Below are positions 30,732-41,930 of a stretch of DNA of 64,000 nt, in pieces. The DNA lies in assembly GCF_001661345.1 (NCBI RefSeq), contig NW_017962922.1, forward strand, positions 288,245 to 352,244. Direction: 5' to 3'. Position numbers and translations under genes: made by a program. The stretch's first letter is position 1; the number at the start of each line of letters is the position of its first letter. The notes under the pieces were generated by a model. That model did not search any database. It saw only the letters and a program-made list of their open reading frames with translations, and was not told where the DNA came from. This DNA is from Ascoidea rubescens DSM 1968. Taxonomy: Eukaryota; Ascomycota; Saccharomycetes; Ascoideales; Ascoideaceae.

Positions 30732-32321
30732 AGACCTATATTTAATTAAATATATTGGCATTTTTTTTCAGTTATTACTATTTATTTTATATATATGACA
30801 ATAGAAATTCAGAGGCTTAATAAAGTGGGTTCGTTTCCGTCTATTGTTGTTGTTTATAGCCATGATTACCCTGCATCAATATGCATAATAAACATGTAAC
30901 TGTGATCAAACCCTTTTTGAAATGCAACTTTTGCTGGAATCCGAATTCAAAAACATAAGCTTTTGCTTTGCATTTATCTGTTTTCTGCTGTGTGTTTATG
31001 TGAAACTAGTAACTCAAATTCTTTTTTCAACAAATATTATTGGACTGCTTAGTCAGCAAAATTTTGTTTTTTCGCGATACAAAATTTCCTATTAACGAAA
31101 AATTTCACCATCCAGCTTTTTCTACATTCTAATAAAGTACAAGAATATATTACAAAAAATTTAATCTACAAACATTCAAATATAAATCATTAATTATTAT
31201 GGTTGGAAAAAGAAGCTCCATTATATATTCAAATCCAGTTAAATAATTACTTCAATACAGTTAAAAGTAAAAACAACGATAATGCTTTTTTTTGGCAAAT
31301 TGTAAGAATTAGGTTTTTATTGTAGGTTTTTAGCTTTCAAAATTTTTAGTAGAAATTTTGGATTAATATTTTCAAACATTTATATATTATTGCTAATAGA
31401 TAAGAATTGAGAAACCATAATGAGGATATATTTCCAGATTCGGGCAAAATATTAGATATCATAACAAGTACTTTTGAAGACAAATAATCTGCTTTTCATG
31501 ATAATCTATTGCTGGAAATTTTGTATTTTATACTAAAACACCTAACAATACTTGTTTGTAGTGCTTTTCGAAAGTTATAAACAACTATTTTATATTTATT
31601 TTAACCCAAGCTAACATGTTCAATCAAAAAGCCTAGTGATAACTAAGTTTAATAGATTTTAAATTAAAAGCTTTATGCTCAGAGAATAATGTCTACACAA
31701 GTAACATAAATTAGAGGTTGTTAAAAAAAGATGTGCCAAATAGTGCTAATTGTTGCTGAATATATAGAAATAGGTGATATATGATGGTAATTTGAGTTTG
31801 GGTTTAAGCGTGATCCTGCATATTGATACATTTTTTGTAATTTTGCCGCTGTTACTTGGTGCAGGACATCTTTCTTTGGTGAAATCAGATAATCAAATTG
31901 CATGTTTCCCTGCTCATAAAAAATCATTATAAGGAAATTGGTTTGCGGGTCACTTTATTGTTTGTAGAATCCCTCTATATCTGGACAGCTTTGACAGCAA
32001 CTGTGTGCTTTCGAGGTGCAAATTCATTTAGCCGTTGGGTTATCTCCAGATTAAATTTTTACCATATTCTGATTAGAATGAAAGACATTTACGACTTGCT
32101 CATCAACAGTCATGACTGCTGATTTAAAATTTCTCTTAAAGTCAAAAATGATATTTGCAATAACGAGCTCATTATTAATAAAGCAAAACTTGGACAGTCT
32201 GCTATATATTTGTCAGATATTACTAATTTGAGAATGATATACCTCTCTTGATTATATTTTATTTTCAACTAATTATATTCTCTTATTCTTTCAATACCCA
32301 TGCAAGCTTCTTTCTAGAATA
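30732..32321. other. Intergenic: 1.6 kb between transporters 2 and 3
   Basis: No gene supported. A 68-codon minus-strand open frame (31721-31927) starts with ATG but shows no domain. TTAGTCA (31049-31055), a second form of the Yap1 site, lies 1.27 kb upstream of transporter 3. The length leaves room for a lost transporter copy, but no transporter-like sequence was recognised. Confidence 0.4.
32220..32226 (+). promoter_or_regulatory. Yap1-type element TTACTAA before transporter 3
   Basis: A canonical TTACTAA lies 96 bp upstream of the ATG of transporter 3, a placement similar to that before transporter 1. Not seen before transporters 2 or 4. Confidence 0.35.
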
Positions 32322-34196
32322 ATGGCTTCAAAAAATAATGAAACACTAAATAAAAAGTCTAGTGGAACGCTAGAAAGTAAGCCGAGCGTGCTTAATTTGT
32401 CATCCATCTCGAACACAGATACTTCTTCTGAACTAAATCATTTAACGGTCAAAAAAGAATTTAGGCCAAACATAAATTCTGATGAAACTGCTTTATCAAG
32501 ACAGCAGACAAGGCAAACAATAATAGAAGAATTATATCATAGATCCACTTCAATAGCTCAAAAGTATGACGAAGAAAATGAAATTATTCAGAAAGAGACT
32601 AATAACCATACCAATAATCCCAACAATAATCAAAATATTTTAGTAGAAAACGGATTGCCAACAAAAAAAGATGGCTTGGAATTTTCAAATATCGACCCTG
32701 AATTGGTAACATGGGATGGAGAGAACGATCCAAAATCTCCAAGAAATTGGTCCCATCAACAAAAAATAACAATCGCATTCCTCATAACATGCTTTGCTTT
32801 TGTCTCGCCATTAAGTTCGACAGTTATATCCCCTGCAATACCAGCAATAGCAAAAGAATTTCAAGAAAATAGTGATTTAATTAAAGCTTTATATCTCTCA
32901 ATATTTGTTCTAGCATGGGCCATAATTCCATTATTTGTATCCCCGTTATCTGAAATATATGGTAGAAAAATCGTTCTAAATATTTCAGTATGGGTTATGT
33001 TTGCCTTTAATATTGGTTGTGCGTTTTCTCATAATACCACTCAAATAATTATTTTCAGATTTCTTTCTGGTTGTGGCAGTGCTGCTCCCTTATCTGTAGG
33101 AGCTGGTGTTCTTGGTGACTTATTTGATTCTCAAGAAAGAAATTTCTGGTTTTCACTTTACTCTTTAGGTCCCACTATCGGTCCTACAATAGGCCCTGTT
33201 ATTGCGGGTTATGTAGTAGATGCTCTTGGCTGGAGATGGGTTTTCTACATTTTATTAATTGTCAATGGGTTGCTTGGTGTTTTCAGTGTTATTTTTTTCA
33301 GAGAAACTTATTCTCCAGTTTTGTTGGAGAGAAAGGCTAGAAAGCTTAGAAACGAAACCGGTAATAAGAATTTTAAAACAATTTATGACATTACCAATAC
33401 TGAGACTGCTTTTGGTAGGTTTTACGTTGATATGACTAGACCTTTAAAATTATTAACTTTTCATCCAATGGTTATAGGCCTAGGTTCTTTCATGGCTCTT
33501 ATATTTGGTATGCTTTATATTTTACTATCTGCTTTTCCTTCAATTTGGGCAAATGTTTATAATTTTGAAGTTGGAACAACTGGTTTAATGTTCTTATCTA
33601 TTGGTGTTGGTTACTTGTTTGGTATTCCATTTTGGAATGCTGTTAACCAAAAATGCTATATGAGATCAATTACTAGCAATAATGGAGTCATTAAACCTGA
33701 ATATAGAATCGAAAATCTTGTTTGGGCTGGAATAATTGCACCAATTGGTTTAATCGGTTTTGGATGGACTGCTGAAAACCATGTTCATTGGATTGTACCC
33801 TCAATTTTTGTTGCATTCTTTGGTTTTGCTGTTGTTTTAATGTTCCAAGCAATTGTAAATTATCTAGTTGACATGAACCCTAGATATGCTGCTTCTGCTG
33901 TTGGAGCTGCTGCTGTTTTCAGGTCTGTATTTGGGTTTTCCTTTCCTTTATTTGCACCTTATATGTTCAAATCCAAATTAAGTTATGGATGGTCACTTAC
34001 TATTTTCGGAATTTTTGGAATGGTATTAGGGATTCCATTTCCAATTTTTGTTTATAGAAATGGCGAAAAATTACGAAACTGGGCCAATCGCAGATTAGAA
34101 AAAGATCAAGCCAAAAGAGATGAAAAAAATTTTAAAAGATTACAAAAAACCAAGCTTAAAGAAAATGAAGCCTTAAAATCTGATAACAACTTCTAA
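32322..34196 (+). CDS. DHA1-family MFS drug/polyamine:H+ antiporter, copy 3
   Basis: 624 residues. The N-terminus has LSRQQTRQTIIEELYHRS and the shared NGLPTKKDGLEFSNIDPELVTWDGENDP. The transport domain starts at SPRNWS. SEIYGRK, FRFLSGCGSAAPLSVGAGVLGDLF and GPTIGPTIGPVIAGY give the DHA1 motifs. NYLVDMNPRYAASAVGAAAVFRS is the conserved segment near helix 11. The tail NRRLEKDQAKRDEKNFKRLQK is Lys/Glu-rich like copies 1 and 4. It differs from copies 1 and 4 throughout, so it split earlier. Plasma-membrane location and export role are inferred from the family. Confidence 0.88.
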   Translation: MASKNNETLNKKSSGTLESKPSVLNLSSISNTDTSSELNHLTVKKEFRPNINSDETALSRQQTRQTIIEELYHRSTSIAQKYDEENEIIQKETNNHTNNPNNNQNILVENGLPTKKDGLEFSNIDPELVTWDGENDPKSPRNWSHQQKITIAFLITCFAFVSPLSSTVISPAIPAIAKEFQENSDLIKALYLSIFVLAWAIIPLFVSPLSEIYGRKIVLNISVWVMFAFNIGCAFSHNTTQIIIFRFLSGCGSAAPLSVGAGVLGDLFDSQERNFWFSLYSLGPTIGPTIGPVIAGYVVDALGWRWVFYILLIVNGLLGVFSVIFFRETYSPVLLERKARKLRNETGNKNFKTIYDITNTETAFGRFYVDMTRPLKLLTFHPMVIGLGSFMALIFGMLYILLSAFPSIWANVYNFEVGTTGLMFLSIGVGYLFGIPFWNAVNQKCYMRSITSNNGVIKPEYRIENLVWAGIIAPIGLIGFGWTAENHVHWIVPSIFVAFFGFAVVLMFQAIVNYLVDMNPRYAASAVGAAAVFRSVFGFSFPLFAPYMFKSKLSYGWSLTIFGIFGMVLGIPFPIFVYRNGEKLRNWANRRLEKDQAKRDEKNFKRLQKTKLKENEALKSDNNF

Positions 34197-34762
34197 TAAA
34201 AATTCAGGTTCAAGTTATATTGAAAGTCTTAAATTTGGCCTAGAATTTCCAAATATTTTGCATTTTTAAAGCATTTCACATAATACTAGTACTAGGTAAG
34301 AGGAATCAAATTGAGGATTCTTTTTATATATTATTTATATATTTACTTTATATTGCTATTATATATTTTATTATACTAATGAATAGATGGTGAGTTGAGT
34401 TTTTGATTTCCGATATTGAATTGTCAGGCGATTAACCTTTTGTTTGTTATGTAAAACACTAAGCAATCAAAACTCTGAGATGATGCTAATATATGATCAC
34501 CCCCAAAGTTTAAAGGGAATCCTCAAAAAAAGATGTGACAGCCTTTTTTTTTTGTTATTAAGATCAAACTTTCAATAGAATATAGCAATTAGTTTAGCTG
34601 AGAAATTAAATAATGTTGAAACTCAAAAAGTATTCCTTGTAATTTTAAAATTAAATTAATACAAACCAAAAAGAAAAGAAAAAAAAAAATAAAATAACTT
34701 ATATTGCTGTTCAATATTTCCTTAGAAATAAATTTTCATTATATATTATAAACAAAACCAAA
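34197..34762. other. Intergenic between transporters 3 and 4
   Basis: AT-rich, with no gene. A poly(A)-rich tract precedes TATATATTATAA at 34741-34752, a likely TATA region directly before transporter 4. Confidence 0.4.
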
Positions 34763-36883
34763 ATGGATAATTCAAGAAGAAATGATAGTTCCTCTATAGA
34801 ATCTGTTGATTCGATGCCAGTTCCACTAAATGCAGATGATGATATAAGACGTAGCTCTCCTGAACTTTTTAAAAATGTTTCTCGATTATCAAGAAACAGA
34901 CATAAAGAGTTATCAATAAGCTCAAATGTTGCTGAATCATTATATCGAACAATATCACGATTTAGCGCAAAAAACAAGCAAAATGTTTACAACAACAGCA
35001 ATAATAATAATAGAATTTTGTCTGATTTGGAATCTGCTGCATCTGTTCCATCTATTCAATCAGTTCTAGATTCAGAAGATCAATTTGATATATATAATAT
35101 TTATGGAGAAGATAAAGGTCCAAAAGAAATTGATTTGCAACGTCAAAAAGCAAGACAAACTATTCGATCTGTTTTAAGAAAAAGAGTCACTAATTTAAAT
35201 CCATTAGTTAAAAGTGAGACTATTTATGATGACGAAGATATTGGTGAAAATTGTTTACCTACTAAAAAAGATGGTTTAGAGTTTGCAGATGTTGATCCTG
35301 AGTTGGTTACTTGGGATGGTGATAATGATCCTGAATTTCCTAGAAATTGGCCCCAAAAAAAAAAAGTCATTAACACTATATTAGTTTCAACATATTCCTT
35401 TGTTTCTCCAGTTTGTTCTTCAATGTTAGCACCAGCTATACTAAAAATTGCTGCCGAGTTTGAAATAACCAATTCAGCTGTAAGATCATTACTCGTTTCT
35501 ATTTTTGTGTTAGCCTGGGCTATTGCCCCATTGATTGTTGCTCCATTTTCAGAAATTTATGGAAGAAGACCAGTTTTGAATTATTCAATCTGGTTCATGT
35601 TTGCGTTCAATTTAGGCTGTTGTTTGGCTCAGAATAAAACCCAAATGATCATATTTCGATTTTTAGCGGGATGTGGTGGAGCTACACCATTGTCTGTTGG
35701 TGCAGGTGTAATTGGAGACTTGTTTGAAGATAAAGAGAGAAATGTTTGGGGTGGTCTTTATGCTATTGGGCCAACTTTAGGACCAGCAGTTGGTCCAATA
35801 ATAGCCGGATTTGTTGTTGAACATCTAAGTTGGAGATGGGTGTTTTGGATCCAATTGATGATCAATGGTGTTATTGCTTTTATTGGATTATTATTTTTCA
35901 GAGAGACATATTCTCCAGTTCTTTTAAAAAAAAGGGCTAAAAAGTTGCGAAAAATTACAAAAAATCCTAATTTGAAGACCATTCATGATATTGCAGATGG
36001 TGAGACTGTTTTTGGTAGATTTTATCTTAATATCACAAGGCCAATCAAACTATTAATTTTTAATCCAATGGTTATTGGATTGGGGTCCTTTATGGCTTTA
36101 CTTTATGGGTTGATGTATTTATTAATTGGAGCTTTTCCTCTTGTTTGGAGTGTTAGATATGGTTTTAGAATAGAAATTGCTGGATTGATGTATATTACTT
36201 TGGGTATCGGGTATTTGATAGGAATAGCATTTTGGACTCCATTGACTGGTAGTGCTTATCGAAAATTAGTAAAACAGAATAATGGAATTCCAAAACCAGA
36301 ATTTAGATTAAAATATCTATATTTATCTGGGGTTATTGCCCCATCAGCACTATTAGTCTTTGGTTGGAGCGCAGAAGAAAAAGTGCATTGGATGGTTCCA
36401 TCAATTTCAGCTGGTGTTTTTGCATTTGCTGTTATTGATATGTTTCAATGCATTCAAAATTACTTGATTGATATGAATCCAAGATTTGCTGCTTCCACTG
36501 TAGCAGCAGCAGCGGTGTTCAGATCTTTATTTGGTTTTGCATTTCCATTATTTTCGCCATATATGTTTGAAGATCTTGGCTATGGATGGGGCTGCACTAT
36601 TTTTGCTTTGATTGGTTTTGCTTTGGGAATTCCATTTCCAATATATGTCTATAAAAACGGTGAAAAATTGAGAAATTGGACTAATAAAAGAATGGAAAAA
36701 GAGCAAGCTAAGAGAGATGCTAGAAATTTAGAAAGATTAGACGCAAAAAATAAAGTTGAAGAACAAAAAGTTGCAAATTCGCCTATTCAAAACAATGAAA
36801 AAGAACAAAAGGATCTAAAAAACAAAACACTGAAAACTTCTGGCAGTATTAAAGACGAAAAATCTGATAATGATAAATACTAG
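34763..36883 (+). CDS. DHA1-family MFS drug/polyamine:H+ antiporter, copy 4 (long N- and C-termini)
   Basis: 706 residues, the longest copy. A Ser/Arg-rich N-terminus (RRNDSSSIESVDS) and a second Ser/Arg stretch (RLSRNRHKEL) precede YGEDKGPKEIDLQRQKARQTIRSVL and NCLPTKKDGLEFADVDPELVTWDG. The transport domain starts at FPRNWP. SEIYGRRPVL, FRFLAGCGGATPLSVGAGVIGDLF and GPTLGPAVGPIIAGF are the DHA1 motifs. The last helices are nearly identical to copy 1 at DNA level (68- and 62-base identical tracts). The C-terminal 60 residues are charged (Lys/Glu/Asn) and unique to this copy. Ser-rich tails in such transporters are often phosphorylated; that is inference. Confidence 0.88.
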   Translation: MDNSRRNDSSSIESVDSMPVPLNADDDIRRSSPELFKNVSRLSRNRHKELSISSNVAESLYRTISRFSAKNKQNVYNNSNNNNRILSDLESAASVPSIQSVLDSEDQFDIYNIYGEDKGPKEIDLQRQKARQTIRSVLRKRVTNLNPLVKSETIYDDEDIGENCLPTKKDGLEFADVDPELVTWDGDNDPEFPRNWPQKKKVINTILVSTYSFVSPVCSSMLAPAILKIAAEFEITNSAVRSLLVSIFVLAWAIAPLIVAPFSEIYGRRPVLNYSIWFMFAFNLGCCLAQNKTQMIIFRFLAGCGGATPLSVGAGVIGDLFEDKERNVWGGLYAIGPTLGPAVGPIIAGFVVEHLSWRWVFWIQLMINGVIAFIGLLFFRETYSPVLLKKRAKKLRKITKNPNLKTIHDIADGETVFGRFYLNITRPIKLLIFNPMVIGLGSFMALLYGLMYLLIGAFPLVWSVRYGFRIEIAGLMYITLGIGYLIGIAFWTPLTGSAYRKLVKQNNGIPKPEFRLKYLYLSGVIAPSALLVFGWSAEEKVHWMVPSISAGVFAFAVIDMFQCIQNYLIDMNPRFAASTVAAAAVFRSLFGFAFPLFSPYMFEDLGYGWGCTIFALIGFALGIPFPIYVYKNGEKLRNWTNKRMEKEQAKRDARNLERLDAKNKVEEQKVANSPIQNNEKEQKDLKNKTLKTSGSIKDEKSDNDKY

Positions 36884-37973
36884 AACCTGAAAATTAATTC
36901 TGGCCAGTTAAAAATTTTTTTATATCACTTTTATTTTACTTTTTTTTATTAAAACAAAAATTAAAAATATCATATAAATTTATCTTACATAAAATCGTAT
37001 AATTTATTTAATATAGTAAAAAGTTTAGATTTTTGAGACAATTCAATGAACCACATTTTCAGATGCATATATGACTTTTTAGGGTTGCCCAGTCTACTGC
37101 TAGAAAAAAAATTCAATGTGTGACTACATTTTATAAAAATCGTTTTATGGGTGATTGAAATATTGAGAATATTTGAATTTGGATTTTGATACAGTCTGCA
37201 TTTATCAGCGTGAATCTGCAAGATTTTCGTTTTTCAGTCAGGGTAAAGATACTTGCATTAACCCCATTTCACTGGAGTGAAATCGGAGGTTTGTGCTTTG
37301 TGTGGTTGTGCTTCTTCTGCTTCCTCTGTTGTTTACCATTTAGTAAGCGCCATAAAGACAAAGAAGCAGAGGCAACTGAGAAACATATAAGCATTTGTGT
37401 CTCTACAGAATTGGTTTATCTTGTTCCCATATTTTGATCAAGTATCTATGTTACATGGAGAGGATGGTGCGAGCTGGAACGTTGCAACAAATGTTAAAAG
37501 AGAGATGAGCGTTGGTGTGTTAAATCAACATGGTGTGGTATTTGAGCTGGATCAATACTAAAAATATTTAATTGGATGCTGTAAGATATATAATAGTGAT
37601 GGAATCAAATCAGATAACTCAGCCTATTGTTGAAGATCTTTGACTATTACTATTGCTATCACTGTTACTGCTGAACATGCCACTTTACAGGATAATAATC
37701 ACGAAGAACCATTCATTTCATATTTATGGATAACTTATTGAATAGTGAAATCAGGTCTATATTTTTTTATTGATTTCATTGGATTTGCAATATCTGCATA
37801 AAATATCACTCAGAATATTGTTTTACTGATTAAGAGACTATTCATCAATATGTTTTCCAATATGCTCTTTGGTTTTAGAAGATATATAAATACGTCAAGA
37901 ATTGTCTTCTATCCTTTCCATTCATCTGAATCTGCATTGGCAAAATAATAGCTACTTTGACTCACTTTACACA
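36884..37973. other. Intergenic leading into the F-box/LRR array
   Basis: No intact gene. 37640-37700 contains GCTGAACATGC-type sequence that resembles 40210-40250 upstream of the second unit, so the repeated unit may begin here. Confidence 0.35.
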
Positions 37974-39442
37974 ATGGATATTAATCAACTGTTTTGGAGA
38001 CAGTATCACAACAATAATTCAAATAAAGCTGAAGTAATACCATCACGAAAATATCCCATAACAAGCTTCCTATTGAGTTGGTCAATATGATATTCAATCA
38101 ATTGTCAATGGATATATTGTGGTTGTTCAGCTTATCAAACAGAAATGTGATTACATTTGCAGCATCATCATTACTATTCAGAGATGTATTACTAACCAAT
38201 CTGCCTATTATCAATGAACAACAATTTTTTAAGATTCGCTTCGATCATCCCGCATCTATTTGAGTCCAATATATTTAGCTTTTGCACAGTTTGGAGAATG
38301 TATTTTGAATAACTAGATGAAACAAGAAGCTTTGATATTCTCTACCAACTAACAAAGAGTGCAAACAAAATAGAACATTTTCAGGTCTTTGTTAATGCTT
38401 TCAAGTCGCTTAAAAACACAAAATTGACTTGTATTAGTAACATTGCAGAGCTGATATTAAATAACTCAAAATATTTAAAGAATACCACCATTTACCTTGG
38501 ATGTCCAGACTGGTCTCGTTTGCCAGGAGTCTTGAAATCATCTCATACTAAACTTCATGATTCACATACAACCGACTATCATCATTTTAATAATTCAATT
38601 CGTTGTCTTTATGAAAGCTTCATTGAAATAAATTCAAATGATTGTTTCTATTTTTTTACATTTACTAATAGCATCATTCATGAATTTGCTTTAAAAACTA
38701 TGGCATCTTTTTTTACAGATATATTCAAACTTATTCAGGACTACCCAGATGTAATTGGAAATGCTGATAAACTATTTAATCTAAAGAGGTTAACAGTATT
38801 CTATAAACACAGAAAAATAACTCAATATCTAGACAATTTGGTCAATCTAGAATATTTGGATTTATCAAATAATTGGCCAATTGAGAGGTTTGAAAACTTA
38901 GATATGCTAACAAATTTAAAAAAATTATTATATAACGATATCTCAGATTTTGAAAATCTAGACAATTTTGAGAATCTGAACAATATGTTAAATCCGTATT
39001 ATTCTGGTTTATCATTTAGGCGCAGTATTAGGAAGATTCAAAATTTAGATGCTTTGGTTAATCTCAAAACTCTTAACTTGTCTAACAATCGTATCACCAA
39101 AATTGGAGGATTGTCGAAATTAACTAAATTGAAGGATTGTCGAAATTAACTAAATTGAATGAATTAGATCTTAATCAGAATTTGATTGTTAAAATCGAAA
39201 ATTTGCTCACTTTGGTTCATTTAAATAAATTAAACTTACTGAATAACAAAGTTTCTGAAATTCCAAATATGTCAAAACTAAAAAATTTGGAAGCTATTAT
39301 TTTGGAAGATTATAGGACCATTCAAAAAATGAAAAATGTTAAAAAATTCCTACAATCGATTTATGATAAATTGAGTAATCCTGATCAGTCCCCAAATAAA
39401 ATGATTCACAACTGTCAACCACCAGTCAGGATGTTTAGATAG
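37974..39442 (+). pseudogene. Broken F-box / SDS22-like leucine-rich-repeat gene, unit 1
   Basis: ATG at 37974 opens MDINQLFWRQYHNNN..., but the F-box (KLPIELVNMIFNQLSMDIL, from 38063) is in another frame. That frame ends at TGA 38261-38263 while the similarity continues in a third frame (FESNIFSFC...), which itself has TAA at 38310-38312 before LDETRSFDILYQLTKSANK. From 38313 the frame stays open through SDS22-type repeats (LxNLxxLDLSNN...IENLDxL) to TAG 39147-39149, because a perfect 26-bp tandem duplication (39108-39133 and 39134-39159) shifts the frame. The last repeats continue in the next frame to 39442. At least four lesions are visible. F-box/LRR proteins are substrate adaptors of SCF ubiquitin ligases; this copy cannot make a full product. 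It could also be several tiny genes, but shared homology with the next unit argues against that. Confidence 0.85.
39108..39159 (+). repeat. Perfect 26-bp tandem duplication that breaks the LRR frame
   Basis: Two identical, abutting 26-base copies starting GGATTGTCGAAATTAACT. 26 is not a multiple of three, so the second copy moves the LRR frame by one position. The encoded block (GLSKLTKL) also occurs once in unit 2 (NGLSKLT), which shows that one copy is ancestral. Confidence 0.95.
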
Positions 39443-40619
39443 TTATCTTCAATTTCAACTAAATGTGAAGCTTAGTTAGATTGGTACCATGCTACCTGAG
39501 AAGAATTTTTAAATAAAATACATTTTGTTTCATTTTTATTTGACAGCAACTATATTTATTAAAAGAGAGTAATTTCTTAACTTAGAAAACTGATATGGCT
39601 TCCATCAGTGGTAAAAATCATATCTTTTTGCACTACAGAAGATACCTTCGATGTTTGCGTGCAGGTATTTATCAGAATGGTTATTTACTTATAATGTAAT
39701 TGTGTTTGAACTTCCTTAATGCAAATGATACTTTTCATATCGTGGCGCTTGTCATCGACTGAGCAGAGCCAATATCAGGTATTTGAAATGATACATTTGC
39801 TAGATCTATAAAGATCAGAATCACAGCAATTATATCAATAACATCAGCGATAATAATAGTGGTTACAAGGGTATTTGTGATAAAAGCATGGGCAATGGAT
39901 TTATTATCTATTTCATGATTTCATTGTTCTCACTTTATGGTGAAGTTGAAGGATGGAATGCTAAAATCTCAAACACTGAAACAAATGACATGAAGCTATA
40001 TTCTTATATCTTCACTTGCACAATGCCAACAAATCGCCACTTTCTGGAGAGATAGAGTTTCAGTATGTCAAAACCTATCTCTAGCTTCTTGCGTTGTGAG
40101 ACTGGTTACATCTGCTACTCAATGATACACATACACATTGGCAGTCAATTATATGATCTGAGTTACTGTTTGCCATGAATGCATTACTGATAATAATACG
40201 TACCACCACCACTAATATTGCTGCTGAACATGCTTTTTTACCAACCACAGCATTGCTTTCCAGTGGGTTTCTTTCCAAATGCCATTCAGAATACAATACA
40301 GTTGTTTCTGGTGGCGTTGTTTCTGTTTAGAATTTGTTTGATTTGGTCAATTTTCTCAAAATGCTTTCATCGATTGACTTTTGAAACCAATCTCTGCTCA
40401 GAATATTGCTCAATTGAATCACAAATTATTTTGTCAGTATATCCTTAAATTTAGTCTTATGCAATGCTAAAAGATACACATATACGTGAAGTATTCTTCT
40501 TCCATTCATGTCTATCTTCATCTTCAAGTTAACAAGCGCATTGATCAATTTTTCACAACGGGTACTCATCAACTACGTAACAGCGAGACTTTTCATGATT
40601 CAAATGAAATACAAGCCAC
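39443..40619. other. Spacer between F-box/LRR units 1 and 2
   Basis: Holds the first copy of the unit's 3' flank (about 39524-39745), recognisable again at about 42162-42365. No intact gene; the open frames at 40081-40448 start at non-ATG codons or lack content. Confidence 0.45.
39524..39745 (+). repeat. 3' flank of F-box/LRR unit, copy A
   Basis: Shares TTTTATTTGACAG, ATATTTATTA, CTTTxATCAGTGGT, GCACTACAGAA and ATGTAATTGTGTT-type blocks in order with the flank at 42162-42365, and its first part with 44938-44985. Spacing between copies is about 2.63 and 2.78 kb, which sets the period of the array. Confidence 0.75.
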
Positions 40620-41930
40620 ACCATCATTACTATTCAAAGTTGTAATATTACAATAAGTGTATCAATGATCAACAACCATTTTTGACCCTTAAGTTCAATG
40701 ATTTGAATCGATTTGAGTCTGTGACTCAGAAATATTACAATACTGCACAAATCTAAGAATATTATTTAAACTTTCGGGTGGAACGGATAGTTTTGATATT
40801 GAAATTAACTATCAGAGAATTCTGAAATGATGTAATGTCTTTATAGTTTGTTTAATGGGATCACTTTATTTCAAAACACAAATTTGGAAAATATTGATAC
40901 AATTGATATTATGGATGCAAATGAAGGGGCGATATTAAATAATTCAAAATGTTTGAAAGATATTACAATCTGCTTTAGTTATCCAAACAGCGATGACTTA
41001 GTAAAAATCTTAAAAACACCTCGTATTGAATTTTCTGATTGATTACCTGGATTATAATGATTCAAGTTTTCAGGTTTTTAAAAACTTTACTGTGATGAAT
41101 TTGAATGATCGTTGTTTGTTTTTAAATTTAATAAAAACATTTTCTAAGATTTTGTTTTGAGAACTATAGAAACCTCATTTACAGATATATTGAAAATTGA
41201 TAATGATCTACTATATATAACTGGAAATTTTGCTAAACTATCCAATCTAAAGAAGTTAACAATATCAACCACATGAATTCAAAAAATTGAAAACTTGGAC
41301 AAATTAGTTAATCTAGAATATTTGGATTTATCGAATAATTATAATATTAACAAGATTGAAAATTTAGATATGCTAACAGATCTAAAAGAATTAATACCAT
41401 CGCATGCCAGCATTGAAAAAATAGAGAATCTACACCATTTGATCAATCTAGTACATTTGGATTTATCACCTAATGAGAAAATTAAGAAGATTGAGAATTT
41501 AAGTATGTTAATAAATTTAAAAGAATTGGAACTATCAGATACCATAATTAAAAAAATAGAGAATCTAGACAAATTAATCAATCTAGAATCTTTGGATTTA
41601 TCATGTAATGAAAAGATTAAAAAGATTAAAAATTTAGATACTTTAATAAATTTATCATTTTTGAATTTATCGTTCAATGAAATCAGAAAAATTGAAAATT
41701 TAGATGCATTGGTTAATCTTAAAACTCTTGTATTGTCTGGGTGTTGTATCACAGAAATTAATGGATTGTCAAAATTAACAGTATTGAATAAATTAAATTT
41801 TGCTTATAATTGGATTAATAAAATTCAAAATTTGTCTGCTTTAGCTGATTTAACTGAATTGGATTTACAGGAAAATGAAATGTTGGATATCACAATGATA
41901 TCAGAACTAAAAAAATTTGCAAGCTCTTGA
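40620..41930 (+). pseudogene. Broken F-box-family / leucine-rich-repeat gene, unit 2
   Basis: From about 40620 the DNA aligns with unit 1 (CCATCATTACTATTCAAAGTTG against TCATCATTACTATTCAGAGATG; then ATCAATGA(T/A)CAACAA). The N-terminal part is full of stops. NEGAILNNSKCLKDITICFSYPNSDDLVKILKTP (about 40918-41020) parallels AELILNNSKYLKNTTIYLGCPDWSRLPGVLKSS of unit 1. After further stops and an in-frame TGA near 41273, an intact block at 41295-41930 encodes about nine SDS22-type 22-residue repeats (KIENLDxLxNLxxLDLSxNxx), ending ISELKKFASS. This LRR block is the best preserved of the array and could still be translated from an internal start, but no ATG lies at its head. No recognisable F-box motif survives. 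Confidence 0.8.

Noticed and set aside
26106-36883. Pleiotropic drug resistance elements (TCCGCGGA type) in transporter promoters
   Set aside because: I looked for the canonical octamer in the upstream regions of the four exporters and saw none.
26677-36883. Transporter array as part of a secondary-metabolite gene cluster
   Set aside because: No biosynthetic or regulatory genes of such clusters lie among or next to the transporters.
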